From Phycisphaerae bacterium (GTDB lineage: Bacteria; Planctomycetota; Phycisphaerae; Sedimentisphaerales; Anaerobacaceae), in NCBI GenBank assembly GCA_021736645.1, contig JAIPFM010000107.1:17060-81059 (forward strand): DNA of 64,000 nucleotides, read 5' to 3'. Below the pieces are notes generated by a model. The model saw nothing but the letters and a program-made list of their open reading frames with translations. It was not told the origin of the DNA and ran no database searches. Each line of letters begins with the position of its first letter. Positions within the stretch are counted from its first letter, which is position 1. The position numbers were made by a program, and so were the translations under genes. Below, piece after piece: positions 38,813 through 48,254 of the stretch.

Positions 38813-39700
38813 TCACAACTGTCTGCGTTTCTGGTAATACGAAGGGGCCAGGCCCACAATCTTCTTGAACAGCCGGGAGAAGTAATAGACGTCGGTGAAG
38901 CCGACCTGTGCGGCGACCTCGTAAAGGGGATCATCGCTGCTGAGCAGGAGCTGCTGGGCCTTTTCAATGCGGCGCCGATTGATGTACTGGACCGGTGGCA
39001 TGCCCATGAGCCTGGCAAAGAGGTTGGAGAAGTAGGTCGGGTTGAGGTTGACAAGTTCCGCCAGTTCTTCCAGGGTGATGGGCGCATCGAGATGATCATG
39101 GATGTAGTCAAAGACGGCCCTGAAGCGGCTGAGACCATGCAGGGTGTTGGCTGTCTGGGGATGGTCCTGGTTGGACAGGAACACGCACAACAACAATCGC
39201 ATGAGTGCGTTGGTCTCCAGAATGGTGGCAGGGGTTTTGTCTTCGTCCAGCCGGGTGGATCGTTCCAGCACCTGTCGGTAAATGGGTTTCGTGGCATCGT
39301 AGTCAGACAGCTCCCGGTTTGGATTCAGACGCAGCAGACGATCAAAGAGAGAGGCGTCGATACCATGGTCAGACGCCCGGCTCTGATAGGCCGTGTTGAG
39401 AATCGAAAAGAGATCCAGGCCTGTCTGGATTCGGCTGGTGAAGTGGATGTAGTAATGACTGAACTGTTCAGGACAATGCATGTCGACTGTGCTGAAGCAG
39501 GGGATGAGATACAACCAGCCCGGCTTTAATTCAAACGACTCATTGTGATGTGTAATGCTGCCATACCCTTCTGTCACAAAATAGATTCTGGAGTAGGGAT
39601 TGTTGACGTGCTGATAGTTCCACTCCCTTCCCACTCTATAGTATTCCGTGTTGAGGATGGTGATGTCCAGCGTATCCAGCATGTGTTTTAATCCAAACAT
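38813..39700 (-). CDS. AraC-family transcriptional regulator
   Basis: 295 residues. The N-terminal ~100 residues form an AraC-type cupin sensor (SRIYFVTEGYGSITHHNESFEL, LKPGWLYLIPC). The C-terminal two helix-turn-helix units are ITLEELAELVNLNPTYFSNLF and DPLYEVAAQVGFTDVYYFSRLFKK, with the P-x-x-Y linker at the end. It is divergent from the fucose isomerase gene with 134 bp between starts, so it most likely controls that gene in response to a sugar or its breakdown product. The effector is unknown. Confidence 0.92.
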   Translation of the reverse strand: MFGLKHMLDTLDITILNTEYYRVGREWNYQHVNNPYSRIYFVTEGYGSITHHNESFELKPGWLYLIPCFSTVDMHCPEQFSHYYIHFTSRIQTGLDLFSILNTAYQSRASDHGIDASLFDRLLRLNPNRELSDYDATKPIYRQVLERSTRLDEDKTPATILETNALMRLLLCVFLSNQDHPQTANTLHGLSRFRAVFDYIHDHLDAPITLEELAELVNLNPTYFSNLFARLMGMPPVQYINRRRIEKAQQLLLSSDDPLYEVAAQVGFTDVYYFSRLFKKIVGLAPSYYQKRRQL

Positions 39701-39834
39701 ACCATTTCAATTATAGAGAAAACCTGTAAAAAATCCATGATCGCTTAAAATTATTCATTGCGAATCCCCCCCAGGCACAGGAGAATAAGCCACCCAATCT
39801 GTTCAATGTTTATACCTAAGCAAGGAAGGATACC

Positions 39835-41550
39835 ATGGCAAAAGAACAAAAAGCAGTATGCTTACCCGAGATTTCCAAATCAGAACCCAGACTGCCAGTG
39901 ATAGGTGTATTTTCTCCATGTGACCCCCGCATTGATGCGGCCAGCCGAGAGCGGGCCCGCAATGTGGTGTCCATGGTGGCAGAGACCATTTGCGGCCAGG
40001 TGGTACTGCCGGACAAGACACCGGTGCCTGTGGTGTATTCGTCCGTGCTGATCGACAGTGAAAAGCAGGCCGATGTGGTGGCGCAGCAGTTTCGCGAGGC
40101 CGGTGTGAATATCCTGGTGTGTGCGCCGGATACCTGGGCATTTCCCCAGTTGACCACGATTTCTCTGCTGCAGCAGTTCCCGGACAATACACCCTTGAAT
40201 ATCACCTGCGGCAACAGCGGACCCAAGCCGGGCGTGGTCTACGCCCATGCAGTCAACGGCGCGATCAGTCAGTACGGTCGCATGGTTCACCTGAATGTGG
40301 GGACGTGGCCGGATACCGGTCAAAACCCCAAGATGACGCCTGATACAGGCAAGGCCTTGATCGACTGGTGTTTTGCCGCAGTGACCGTGCAGGCCCTGCG
40401 CGGACGTCGCGTCATGATCTTCGGTCATGATTCCATGGGCATGGAAACAGCGCTGCAGCACATCATTCCCACGCGCAACACCTTTGGTGTAGAAATTACC
40501 CGCCTGGACATGAAGCTGCTCTCTGACATGCTGCAGAAAGGTGCGTATGATCAAAAGGAGCTTGCGTCCTTGCGGTCCTGGATCGACACCAATCTGGGCA
40601 AGCGATTGGAACTCAAGACCCAGGCAGACAGTGATCGATTCAACCAGAGCCTGGCCATGTATCTCATCAATCGTGATCTCATGGCGGATCTCAATGCCGT
40701 GGGCGGCGGGTTCATGAGTCAGCTGGAGTGGGGCAGCGATCCACGCGGCCTGCCCCTGCCTGTGGCCGATGCCATGGAGTCCATTTTCAACAGTACCTTT
40801 GATCATCAGGGTCCCAAGGCACCGCTGCCTTACGCCACTGAAGCAGATACCCAGGGCCTGCTCACCATGCTCTTCTTTACTTACCTGACCGGCGGCAACG
40901 CGCCCCTGTTCATGGACTTCAGGAAGGTCTGGGAGAGTTGGGAAATCAAGGCGCTGGCCAAGAAACACAAGATCACACTGCCGGCCAAGGCTGATTATGT
41001 CCTTAAAGGCCTTGTCGATGGCAACAACTCGGGCAGTGCGGCCCTGGACTGGGCTGCCAAACCCGGGACAGCCGTGAGCAAACTCATGAAAGGCGTGGCC
41101 ATGCCATTGGCTGATGCCGGGTATTTCCCGGGCGGCGGCAATAGCGTGACATTCATGTCTCCGGGCGGACTCAGCGGTCTGGCCGGGCGGTTGGCCTTCA
41201 GTGGGTGCAATGGCAAGTTCAGCATGATCTGGGATGAAGCCGCCACCACGGCGGTCCCCCAAAAGCTGGAAAAGGCCATGTGCAACCTGACCAACTGGAA
41301 CTGGCCTCACACCTTTGTGATCCCCAGGTATGCCAGTATGGTCGAGTACAAGCAATACGCCCCGGCCAATCATTTCCACATGACGCAAGACCTGTCTCCA
41401 GCCAGGCTTCAGTACTGGATGGACCTCACCGGCGTCCTGGACGTATCGCCCTGGGCCGCCAGACCCGCCTTTGTCGAGGGCGTGGATCGCCCGGTTCCTT
41501 TGATTCACCTGATCAACGGCGGTGAAAAGGCGTTTAAGCTCTCGAAATAA
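39835..41550 (+). CDS. L-fucose isomerase-family protein
   Basis: 571 residues, near the 591 of E. coli FucI. The start has AAGGA 9 bases upstream. Characteristic pieces include SPCDPRIDAASRERARNVV, NVGTWPDTGQNPKMT and ATEADTQGLLTMLFF with the acidic metal-binding residues (the Glu in ATEAD), and the terminal FEPHEDS-like part is replaced by ANHFHMTQ. The enzyme turns L-fucose (or D-arabinose) to L-fuculose in the cytoplasm. Partner fucK/fucA genes are not nearby. The AraC gene is divergent. Fucose occurs in sulfated algal polysaccharides, which would fit the two sulfatases. Confidence 0.88.
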   Translation: MAKEQKAVCLPEISKSEPRLPVIGVFSPCDPRIDAASRERARNVVSMVAETICGQVVLPDKTPVPVVYSSVLIDSEKQADVVAQQFREAGVNILVCAPDTWAFPQLTTISLLQQFPDNTPLNITCGNSGPKPGVVYAHAVNGAISQYGRMVHLNVGTWPDTGQNPKMTPDTGKALIDWCFAAVTVQALRGRRVMIFGHDSMGMETALQHIIPTRNTFGVEITRLDMKLLSDMLQKGAYDQKELASLRSWIDTNLGKRLELKTQADSDRFNQSLAMYLINRDLMADLNAVGGGFMSQLEWGSDPRGLPLPVADAMESIFNSTFDHQGPKAPLPYATEADTQGLLTMLFFTYLTGGNAPLFMDFRKVWESWEIKALAKKHKITLPAKADYVLKGLVDGNNSGSAALDWAAKPGTAVSKLMKGVAMPLADAGYFPGGGNSVTFMSPGGLSGLAGRLAFSGCNGKFSMIWDEAATTAVPQKLEKAMCNLTNWNWPHTFVIPRYASMVEYKQYAPANHFHMTQDLSPARLQYWMDLTGVLDVSPWAARPAFVEGVDRPVPLIHLINGGEKAFKLSK

Positions 41551-41588
41551 CCTGAAATACACACCTCAGTGTGAATCCTTGTTTCTAA

Positions 41589-41640
41589 GGGGAACCTGGA
41601 CACAACCTTGTGTTTCAGGTTCCCCATTTTATTTTTATTC
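41589..41640 (+). terminator. Rho-independent terminator after the isomerase gene
   Basis: A perfect 10-bp stem GGGGAACCTG / CAGGTTCCCC (41589-41598 with 41616-41625) is followed by ATTTTATTTTTATT, 38 bp after the isomerase stop. Confidence 0.9.
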
Positions 41641-41749
41641 TGGGAAACACCAAAAATAAAGGAATATTCTGTAACAATTCTCCTGTTTAACGCCAATACA
41701 TATATAGACGTGATTATTCAATTGATTGTCTTTGGTGTAAGGATGAGAG

Positions 41750-41914
41750 ATGGATTCCAAAGAGTCTGAGAAGATGCGACTTGAACTTGAATTGTTTCTC
41801 AACAACTGTCTCGAGCAAAAAGGTGGTACGTGGCCCTTAAAACGCCTGAATCTTCAAAAACAGGAGGTTCAGACGCCGAAGAAAACCGGGGTGTTTGCTA
41901 GAGAGCAGAAGTGA
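41750..41914 (+). CDS. Small ORF of 54 codons, unknown
   Basis: ATG at 41750 to TGA at 41912-41914, with AAGGATGAG a few bases before. The product MDSKESEKMRLELELFLNNC... is helical at the N-terminus and basic at the end (KKTGVFAREQK). It is isolated between a terminator and mgtE, so it needs its own promoter. No family is recognised. Translation is not proven; an accidental ORF is possible. Confidence 0.4.
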   Translation: MDSKESEKMRLELELFLNNCLEQKGGTWPLKRLNLQKQEVQTPKKTGVFAREQK

Positions 41915-42161
41915 GCAAATGAGCATTTCTTTGCTGTTATCATATAGAGTCATGTATGAACATGTCGAGGGGCAGTGGACATGTCCTGCACAACTTTGAC
42001 CTGCAGCTCCTATAATGAACCTCCTATAGTCGCATTTCTCCTGCCATTACCTTTTTCCTCAATCTCAGTTGCCGCAGGCAACCACTTGAGTTATTATGCG
42101 TGAGATCGAACACCCGTTATTTGAGCATCACGCAACCTGGTAACTGAGCTTGAATTGTATC

Positions 42162-43556
42162 ATGGCTGACGAAAACGAAAAAATCCAAAGACAGATACTT
42201 CTCCAGCAGGTTGAAATCCTTCTTGAGAGCCGGGATCTTGAGGGTCTCAAAATCCTCCTGGCGGATCAGTGGGAAAGTGATATCGCTGAAATCGTCGAGT
42301 TGGTGGACAATGATGAACGGCGTCTGATCTTTGATACTCTGGATGGGGAAGTCAGGGCCGAAGTCCTCGAAAAGGTCAATGAGGCCACGCGGGATGAACT
42401 GTATGACCTGCTGCATGACCACGAAATCAAGGCCATCTTTACGGAACTGGACCACGATGATGCGGCTGACCTGATTGCGGAACTGTCCGAAGAACAGGCG
42501 CAAAAGGTGCTCAGCAGTCTGGACAAAGAGGATTCCAGGGGGATTAAGGCCCTCCTGAGATATTCCGAAGACTCGGCCGGCGGTATTATGGACCCGGTCC
42601 TGCTCAGTGTCGGGGAAAAAGCCACCGTGGCTGAGGCCGTGGAGATCATACGCAAGGCCGACATCGAAGAGGATTTTTACACGGTCTATATTGTGGACGA
42701 TACAGACCGGTACGTGGGGGATGTGCGTATCCGTCTGCTCCTGACCCGGCGGGCAAGCACCAAAATCAGCGACCTGGTGGATCGTGACACCCTGTATGTG
42801 ACCACCGACACAGACCAGGAAGAAGTGCGAAACATCTTCAGCAAGAATGACCTGATCGTGATCCCGGTCCTGGATCAGGATCACCACCTGGTTGGACGCA
42901 TTACGGCCGACCGTGTGATTGAAGTGGCGGAAGAAGAAGCGGCTGAAGACGTCTTTGCCATGGCCGGTACGGACCCGGACGAACTCGAAAGTGAATCTGT
43001 GTTTAATGCCGCTCGCATTCGGTTGACCTGGATCATTCCGTGTTTGTTCGGAACAGCAATCACAGCTATGGTGATGCGGTATTTTGAGATTCAGTACGCT
43101 TCGATTTATGTGGTGGCTGTGGCCTTTGTGCCGATGATCGCTGCGATCAGTGGAAATACCGGGTTGCAGACCTCTGCCATTGTGGTCCAGGGATTGGCCA
43201 CGGGTCACCTGGCTGCCCTGCGCTTCAGCCAGGTATTCAGCCGCGAGGTTCGCATTGCCCTGATCATCGCCGTGGCCTGCGGAGTTTTGGGGGGCATTGT
43301 GTGCGGGGTGATCAGCTACCTGAAGGCCTCACCGGATGCGCCCATTGCCATTGCCTTGGTCCAATTGGTCTTTGCCTTTGGCATGGCCATGTTCACAGCC
43401 ATTATGGTGTCGACCACCCTGGGCCTGGGCCTGCCGTTTCTATTTAAAAAAATCAACATCGATCCGGCCATCAGCTCGGGCCCCATCGTGACCACGGCCA
43501 ACGATTCCATCAGCGTGGCCATCTACCTGACCCTGGTCATCAGTCTGGCATCCTAG
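42162..43556 (+). CDS. mgtE: MgtE-type magnesium transporter
   Basis: 464 residues from ATG at 42162; a TTG four codons earlier is less likely. The order is standard: an acidic MgtE-N superhelix (residues 1-130), two CBS domains (IVDDTDRYVGDVRIRLLL and IVIPVLDQDHHLVGRITADRV), a plug helix, and five membrane helices ending with FLFKKINIDPAISSGPIVTT, which lines the Mg2+ pore. The N domain and CBS pair close the channel when cytoplasmic Mg2+ is high. It has a stem-loop just downstream. Gap 41915-42161 shows no gene. Confidence 0.95.
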   Translation: MADENEKIQRQILLQQVEILLESRDLEGLKILLADQWESDIAEIVELVDNDERRLIFDTLDGEVRAEVLEKVNEATRDELYDLLHDHEIKAIFTELDHDDAADLIAELSEEQAQKVLSSLDKEDSRGIKALLRYSEDSAGGIMDPVLLSVGEKATVAEAVEIIRKADIEEDFYTVYIVDDTDRYVGDVRIRLLLTRRASTKISDLVDRDTLYVTTDTDQEEVRNIFSKNDLIVIPVLDQDHHLVGRITADRVIEVAEEEAAEDVFAMAGTDPDELESESVFNAARIRLTWIIPCLFGTAITAMVMRYFEIQYASIYVVAVAFVPMIAAISGNTGLQTSAIVVQGLATGHLAALRFSQVFSREVRIALIIAVACGVLGGIVCGVISYLKASPDAPIAIALVQLVFAFGMAMFTAIMVSTTLGLGLPFLFKKINIDPAISSGPIVTTANDSISVAIYLTLVISLAS

Positions 43557-43565
43557 GGGCCGCCT

Positions 43566-43592
43566 ATGCATGGACGCATGCATGCCTTTTTT
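43566..43592 (+). terminator. Terminator after mgtE
   Basis: A 7-bp perfect stem ATGCATG / CATGCAT with a GACG loop is followed by GCC and six Ts, 10 bp after the mgtE stop. Confidence 0.7.
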
Positions 43593-43657
43593 CTGCATAT
43601 TCCTCGCTGAAACGGCAAGGCTACAGGGCTTTTTTTTAAAAGATTCATAAAAATACC

Positions 43658-43686
43658 TTGACATTCTTTACAAGTGTAAAGTAGTC
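43658..43686 (+). promoter_or_regulatory. Promoter and BlaI-type operator of the second BlaI/M56 pair
   Basis: TTGACA (43658-43663) is a perfect -35 box. The dyad TTTACA-AG-TGTAAA (43667-43680) overlaps the spacer and matches the classical BlaI/MecI operator TACA-x2-TGTA. A weak -10 follows. Repressor binding would block RNA polymerase. It is 30 bp upstream of the repressor start. Confidence 0.8.
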
Positions 43687-43715
43687 TTTGCATTGTTAGA
43701 GATAAGGAGATGTGT

Positions 43716-44096
43716 ATGTCACAGAGAACACAGGAACTCACGGACGCGGAATGGGCCATCATCCAGATGGTCTGGGAACACGAACCCGTGCCTGCCCCCA
43801 CAGTCCAGGAACTTTTGGAAGAACAGCGGGGCTGGTCCTACAGCACGGTCAAGACGCTGATGGACCGTATGGTTAAAAAAGGGCTGCTTACCACAGAACG
43901 GATTCGAAACCTGATGCTTTACACCTCCGCCATCACACGCCAGGAGGCGCAGTCCAAAGAGATTCTCAAGACACTCAAACGGGCGTTTGAAGGGGCCCTT
44001 ACACCCATGATGCAGTTTCTGCTGGAGAGTGATCACATCACCCACAGCGAGTTGGATGAATTGGAGGCCTTGATCAGGGCAAAGAAATCAAAATAA
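43716..44096 (+). CDS. BlaI/MecI/CopY-family transcriptional repressor (pair 2)
   Basis: 126 residues from ATG at 43716, which has AAGGAG at a proper distance; ATG at 43710 abuts that site. LTDAEWAIIQMVWE and GWSYSTVKTLMDRMVKKGLL are the winged-helix signature. GALTPMMQFLLES and the rest closely follow the first repressor (10048-10458), so the two pairs arose by duplication or share a recent ancestor. It should bind the TTTACA dyad upstream and be cleaved upon activation of the M56 protein encoded 36 bp downstream. Confidence 0.92.
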   Translation: MSQRTQELTDAEWAIIQMVWEHEPVPAPTVQELLEEQRGWSYSTVKTLMDRMVKKGLLTTERIRNLMLYTSAITRQEAQSKEILKTLKRAFEGALTPMMQFLLESDHITHSELDELEALIRAKKSK

Positions 44097-44132
44097 AGGG
44101 GCTCACAGGCTCGTACTTGTGGAGGTTCAATC

Positions 44133-47100
44133 ATGAATACGCCTATTGTGGTATTGAACGGGGCCGGACAATGGTTCGTGGGAATTTCTGCGGATATGCT
44201 GATCCAGGCGAGTGTGTTGATTGGGGTCTTATTTATCCTGGACTGGTTCTTTCGGAGGCGCATGCGAGGTGTGATACGCTACTGGATCTGGACGCTGTTG
44301 CTCGTAAAGCTGGTGCTGCCGCCGTCACTGATTTCCCCCGTTGGCCTGGGCCGGTTGATCCCCAAAGTGGGCACCGTCACAGCCACTGTCATACCTGACG
44401 GACCGCCGACATTAGACAGCAAAAAAGAGACCCTTTCCTTCAACCTCAAGTCTACCTCACCCTTGACATACTCAGAGTTCTTAACCAGTGATTCACAATC
44501 CTCGGTGCCCCATCCTCTGACCGAACCGTCAATCAACAATCAGGCATTGAAACTCAATAATCAAGTGCCCTTATCCTGGCAGGGCCTGGCCTTGCTGATA
44601 TGGGTTGGCGTGGTCTCGGCTATGTGCTTACTCTTGATTCAACGTGTCCTGTTTGTCAAGGGCCTGGTATCTCAGGCCATCCGTTGCGACAACGCATTGC
44701 AGACTGTACTTGACGCGTGCCGAGAGCGTCTGGGATTGGCTGCGCCTGTCACTCTCAAACTGACTCCTATCTCAGGCAGCCCGGCGGTCTGCGGTTTGCG
44801 CAGGCCTGTCATTCTGATGCCGCGTGACATGTTGGCGAATCTTGCACCTCAAGAGCTTGAGGCAGTGCTGCTCCATGAGCTGGGTCATGTGATACGGGGT
44901 GACCTCTGGATCAATGTCGTTCAGACCTTGCTGCAAATCCTGTATTTTTACAATCCCCTGGTGTGGCTGGCCAATTGGCAGATCCGTAAGATTCGTGAAA
45001 TCGCGGTAGACGAGGCCGTGCTGGTGGCGCTAAGAGACAGGGCGGCCACGTACCCTGAAACCCTGGTGGGTGTCGCACGCATGGCGCTGTCGCGTCCCAC
45101 GCCGAGCCTGCGCCTGATCGGGGTGGTGGAAAATAAAAGCCAACTCAATCGGAGGGTAAAACGCATGTTGACTCGACCGCTTCCAAAGATAGCCAGGCTG
45201 GGCGCAACGGGCATTGTTATTCTGGCGTTGTTGGCTTTGTTGCTGCCCATGGCCACCGGGGAGTCTTCCGTACTGACTATGACAAACCGCCAGATTGTAG
45301 AGGCGCTCACAGAGTTGGGTGTCGATCCCAACGACTATCATACTGTCAATGTGAAGTATTGGTGGGATGGGCTTGACCTGGATTCCGGTCAGGTGGTCAA
45401 CATACAGGCCGCGCGGGTACGGGGTGTGGATATAGACCTCAACACCGAATTGAGACAGGGCCGACGCGTTTCAGACAAGGTGAATGCCAATCTTGGCTAC
45501 CCTCATATCGATCCCAATAGCGTCAGACGAATCCTGACACTGAAGTCCGATCGACTGTTGGAGGCCCTGGTGGAGGCGAGTCAACGCAGGGACGAATTGC
45601 AGAACAGCCAGGCGGCGATGAATGGTTTCTCAACCCAAAAAGGCTCGCAGTGGTTTTTGGTGAAAACGGATGGTATGCAGGTCAATACCACGGTACCTGA
45701 TCAAAGAACACCTAGCAAATTGGCCATTGTACAATTGATGGCATTCGGAGATACAGACGTCACACTCCGGTATTGGCTGGGACACTGGGATCCAAGCTCC
45801 AGTACAGTGATGGTTCATGAAGACGGTGCCGGGGCCGAGGGGCGAGCCAGTTTGCACGGCATCGTCATTGATCCCAATGGCCGGCCCGCTGGAAACCATC
45901 GGTTTTGGATCAACAAGAACTCAAAGACACTCGCCAGCGTCACGACAGGCACGACAGGTCAGTTTACGATCGAGGATGTGCCGTTGGGGCTCCTGCAAGT
46001 GGCCTGCCAAGATGCCTATGGCCACGAGGTGGCGTACTCATTCCCCTTGGATCGGGCCGGGCCCTGGTACATCAAACTGCTGTACAACAGCGAGCCCAAC
46101 AAGACCTATACCTTGAAGGTCCTGGCCCTGGGGCGTGAACCGGGAATTTTCGAGAAGTCCGCTGACCAGCCCTGGTACGACGCGTCCGGCGAGACATCGA
46201 TACGGGGTCGTGTGCTGGACGCGCAGGGTGCCCCGGTGACTCATGCGGTCGTGGTCCTCTGCGAATCCCAGGGCGGGATTCCGCTGGTGAAAGAGAGCTA
46301 TGTCACCATGACAGAGGCGTATATCAGCAACAAGGCACCCAGGGAGATTGCCTTTGAAGTGACAAATGAGTCAGGGCAGTTTCGATTTGACCATGTCCCG
46401 GACGGCACCTATCGATTGATTGCCCAGTCCTGGCAGGGCGTGACAAAGATCAAGGCGATTCTGGAGACAAATGGACCAGAGATTCAGCTGCATGGACTCG
46501 CGGAACACGTCCGGCCCGGCCGCGATGTGGAGATTCGACCGCTGGGATCGGGCACGCTGGTGCTGGATCAGCACATGCCCAATGACGAAACCCTGCTGGT
46601 GGTCAGTACGTCACCGCCTCAGGCCGACCCGGTCCTGGGCTTTGCCGGGTGGGGCGGTCCATTGATGCGCCACATGATCTGTGGGAATCGCATGCCCGCA
46701 GGCAAAACAACGATCCACGGATTGCCTGCGGGCACCGTGTATCTGGCCATGTTTGCCGCAGACAGTGCACCGGCCTTTGCCGCAGGCCGGGCCGAGATTC
46801 GGGCGGGACAGAACACCGTGCTGCCTGAGATCCAGTTCGTGGGGTCCTGGTCCAATGCCAGACAGGAGCCTCCTGCAGCATTGCAGGCGGTGTTCAGTGA
46901 GCTGCAACAACTCGGGGAGGATCAACTGAAATATGTGGCCCAGCAGTTGTACAACCACATGGGCATGACAGGCGAATCGCAAGGCGGGCCGTGGGCATTC
47001 ATGAGCCTGGCCCAGCCCCACTTAAAAGAGACGTTTATACTCCCGGGTGACAAGTCAGTGACCTTTGAACAATGCCTGTCCTGTCTGATGTATCTGCAGT

Positions 47101-48245
47101 TGCAGCGCCAGGTGGAACGCCGCCAACCGAAACAGACGCAAGCCTCTGACCCTGTTGACGCATCCAGGCCCGCCGCACAGAGTGAGTTGCAGGCGCGCAT
47201 CAATGCAGCTCGGCCCGGTGACACCGTGGTCATTTCGGAGGGGACATATACACAGCCTGTACGCATTGATAAACCCTTGACCGTGCGCGGCAGCACACGG
47301 GATGGCTGTGTCTTCCAGGTCACGGCCAATGAGCCTGCGATTCTGATTGACACCCAAGGTCAGGGGACCGTGACACTGGAAAATGTCACGGTCCAGTGGC
47401 AGCTGGCCACCAGTGATCGAAAGACGCCGCAGCCTTTTGCCCTTGGCATCAAGGACACCAAAGCGATGATCAGGGGCTGCCGCTTTGTCCCCCTGGGCAC
47501 TCCCCAGCGGTCGCCCGTGGCCCTGCGCGCCGATGGTTTTTCCGAGGTCACTGTGGCAGACTGCCGGTTCACGGGCTTTGAATACACCGTGTGTTTCGGC
47601 AAGGGTGTACAGGCCCAAATCGTGGATTCTGTGGTGATCAATGGAGGGCACCAGGGCGTCACAGGGTATGAGAACTCAAACCTCACGGTGGCAAGATGTA
47701 TTGTCAGCGGTTTTGACTATCACGGCATTCGCTGTACAGGCGGAACCCTCACAGTCAGGGACAGCCTGATTGCCGATGTACGGCGCTGCGGCATCTACCT
47801 GGGCAACAAGAACAGTCAGGGCACCATCTCCAATTGCGCTTTTCTGAGCAACGCCACTGGCGTGGCAGGGTACTACATTTCTCGATATGACATTAAAGAC
47901 AATGTCTTCCTGGCCTCTTCACAATCGGGGATCGGTGCCTGGGATACCTGTCAATTGACGGTCGAGCATAATATCTTCCAGGACAACGCCAAGGCCATTG
48001 TGGTGTATGCCAAGGAAGGCAGTAATGGCAATGTGATCAGGGCCAACACCTTCTGGCAGAATGAGACAGACACGGAAAACTGTACATCGCCTGAGAGCAG
48101 CCTGACACAGAACCCGCTTTTCGCAAGCCCGGGCCAGGGTGATTATTCACTGCTGGAGGGCTCGGTCAAGACGGGCAAACACGGCCTGACCCATCCCGAG
48201 ATTATCAGACAGTTGTGGGTGAAATATCAGGCTGCAGTTCATTAA
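44133..48245 (+). CDS. BlaR1-like M56 receptor with C-terminal right-handed beta-helix (pair 2)
   Basis: 1370 residues. GGAGG lies 9 bases before the ATG. The N-terminal membrane part (to about residue 385) has HELGH (H248, E249, H252) and REIAVDEAV, the zinc centre. A middle region holds a two-lobe alpha/beta segment and CarboxypepD_reg-like sandwiches (RGRVLDAQGAPVTHAVVVL). From about residue 1020 to the end, repeated short strands such as NVTVQWQL, DCRFTGFEY, DSLIADVRRCGIYLG and NCAFLSNATGVAG form a right-handed parallel beta-helix of DUF1565/pectin-lyase-like type. This is a likely polysaccharide-binding sensor outside the membrane. The ligand is unknown. Confidence 0.87.
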   Translation: MNTPIVVLNGAGQWFVGISADMLIQASVLIGVLFILDWFFRRRMRGVIRYWIWTLLLVKLVLPPSLISPVGLGRLIPKVGTVTATVIPDGPPTLDSKKETLSFNLKSTSPLTYSEFLTSDSQSSVPHPLTEPSINNQALKLNNQVPLSWQGLALLIWVGVVSAMCLLLIQRVLFVKGLVSQAIRCDNALQTVLDACRERLGLAAPVTLKLTPISGSPAVCGLRRPVILMPRDMLANLAPQELEAVLLHELGHVIRGDLWINVVQTLLQILYFYNPLVWLANWQIRKIREIAVDEAVLVALRDRAATYPETLVGVARMALSRPTPSLRLIGVVENKSQLNRRVKRMLTRPLPKIARLGATGIVILALLALLLPMATGESSVLTMTNRQIVEALTELGVDPNDYHTVNVKYWWDGLDLDSGQVVNIQAARVRGVDIDLNTELRQGRRVSDKVNANLGYPHIDPNSVRRILTLKSDRLLEALVEASQRRDELQNSQAAMNGFSTQKGSQWFLVKTDGMQVNTTVPDQRTPSKLAIVQLMAFGDTDVTLRYWLGHWDPSSSTVMVHEDGAGAEGRASLHGIVIDPNGRPAGNHRFWINKNSKTLASVTTGTTGQFTIEDVPLGLLQVACQDAYGHEVAYSFPLDRAGPWYIKLLYNSEPNKTYTLKVLALGREPGIFEKSADQPWYDASGETSIRGRVLDAQGAPVTHAVVVLCESQGGIPLVKESYVTMTEAYISNKAPREIAFEVTNESGQFRFDHVPDGTYRLIAQSWQGVTKIKAILETNGPEIQLHGLAEHVRPGRDVEIRPLGSGTLVLDQHMPNDETLLVVSTSPPQADPVLGFAGWGGPLMRHMICGNRMPAGKTTIHGLPAGTVYLAMFAADSAPAFAAGRAEIRAGQNTVLPEIQFVGSWSNARQEPPAALQAVFSELQQLGEDQLKYVAQQLYNHMGMTGESQGGPWAFMSLAQPHLKETFILPGDKSVTFEQCLSCLMYLQLQRQVERRQPKQTQASDPVDASRPAAQSELQARINAARPGDTVVISEGTYTQPVRIDKPLTVRGSTRDGCVFQVTANEPAILIDTQGQGTVTLENVTVQWQLATSDRKTPQPFALGIKDTKAMIRGCRFVPLGTPQRSPVALRADGFSEVTVADCRFTGFEYTVCFGKGVQAQIVDSVVINGGHQGVTGYENSNLTVARCIVSGFDYHGIRCTGGTLTVRDSLIADVRRCGIYLGNKNSQGTISNCAFLSNATGVAGYYISRYDIKDNVFLASSQSGIGAWDTCQLTVEHNIFQDNAKAIVVYAKEGSNGNVIRANTFWQNETDTENCTSPESSLTQNPLFASPGQGDYSLLEGSVKTGKHGLTHPEIIRQLWVKYQAAVH

Positions 48246-48254
48246 TCGTACGCG

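Noticed and set aside
39880..41562. Long antisense frame of 560 codons opposite the fucose isomerase gene
   Set aside because: Rich in His, Gly and Arg without any family motif; the sense protein is clearly FucI-like, so this is a shadow of its codon bias.
42117..43208. 363-codon frame opposite mgtE
   Set aside because: Antisense shadow of a clear MgtE gene.
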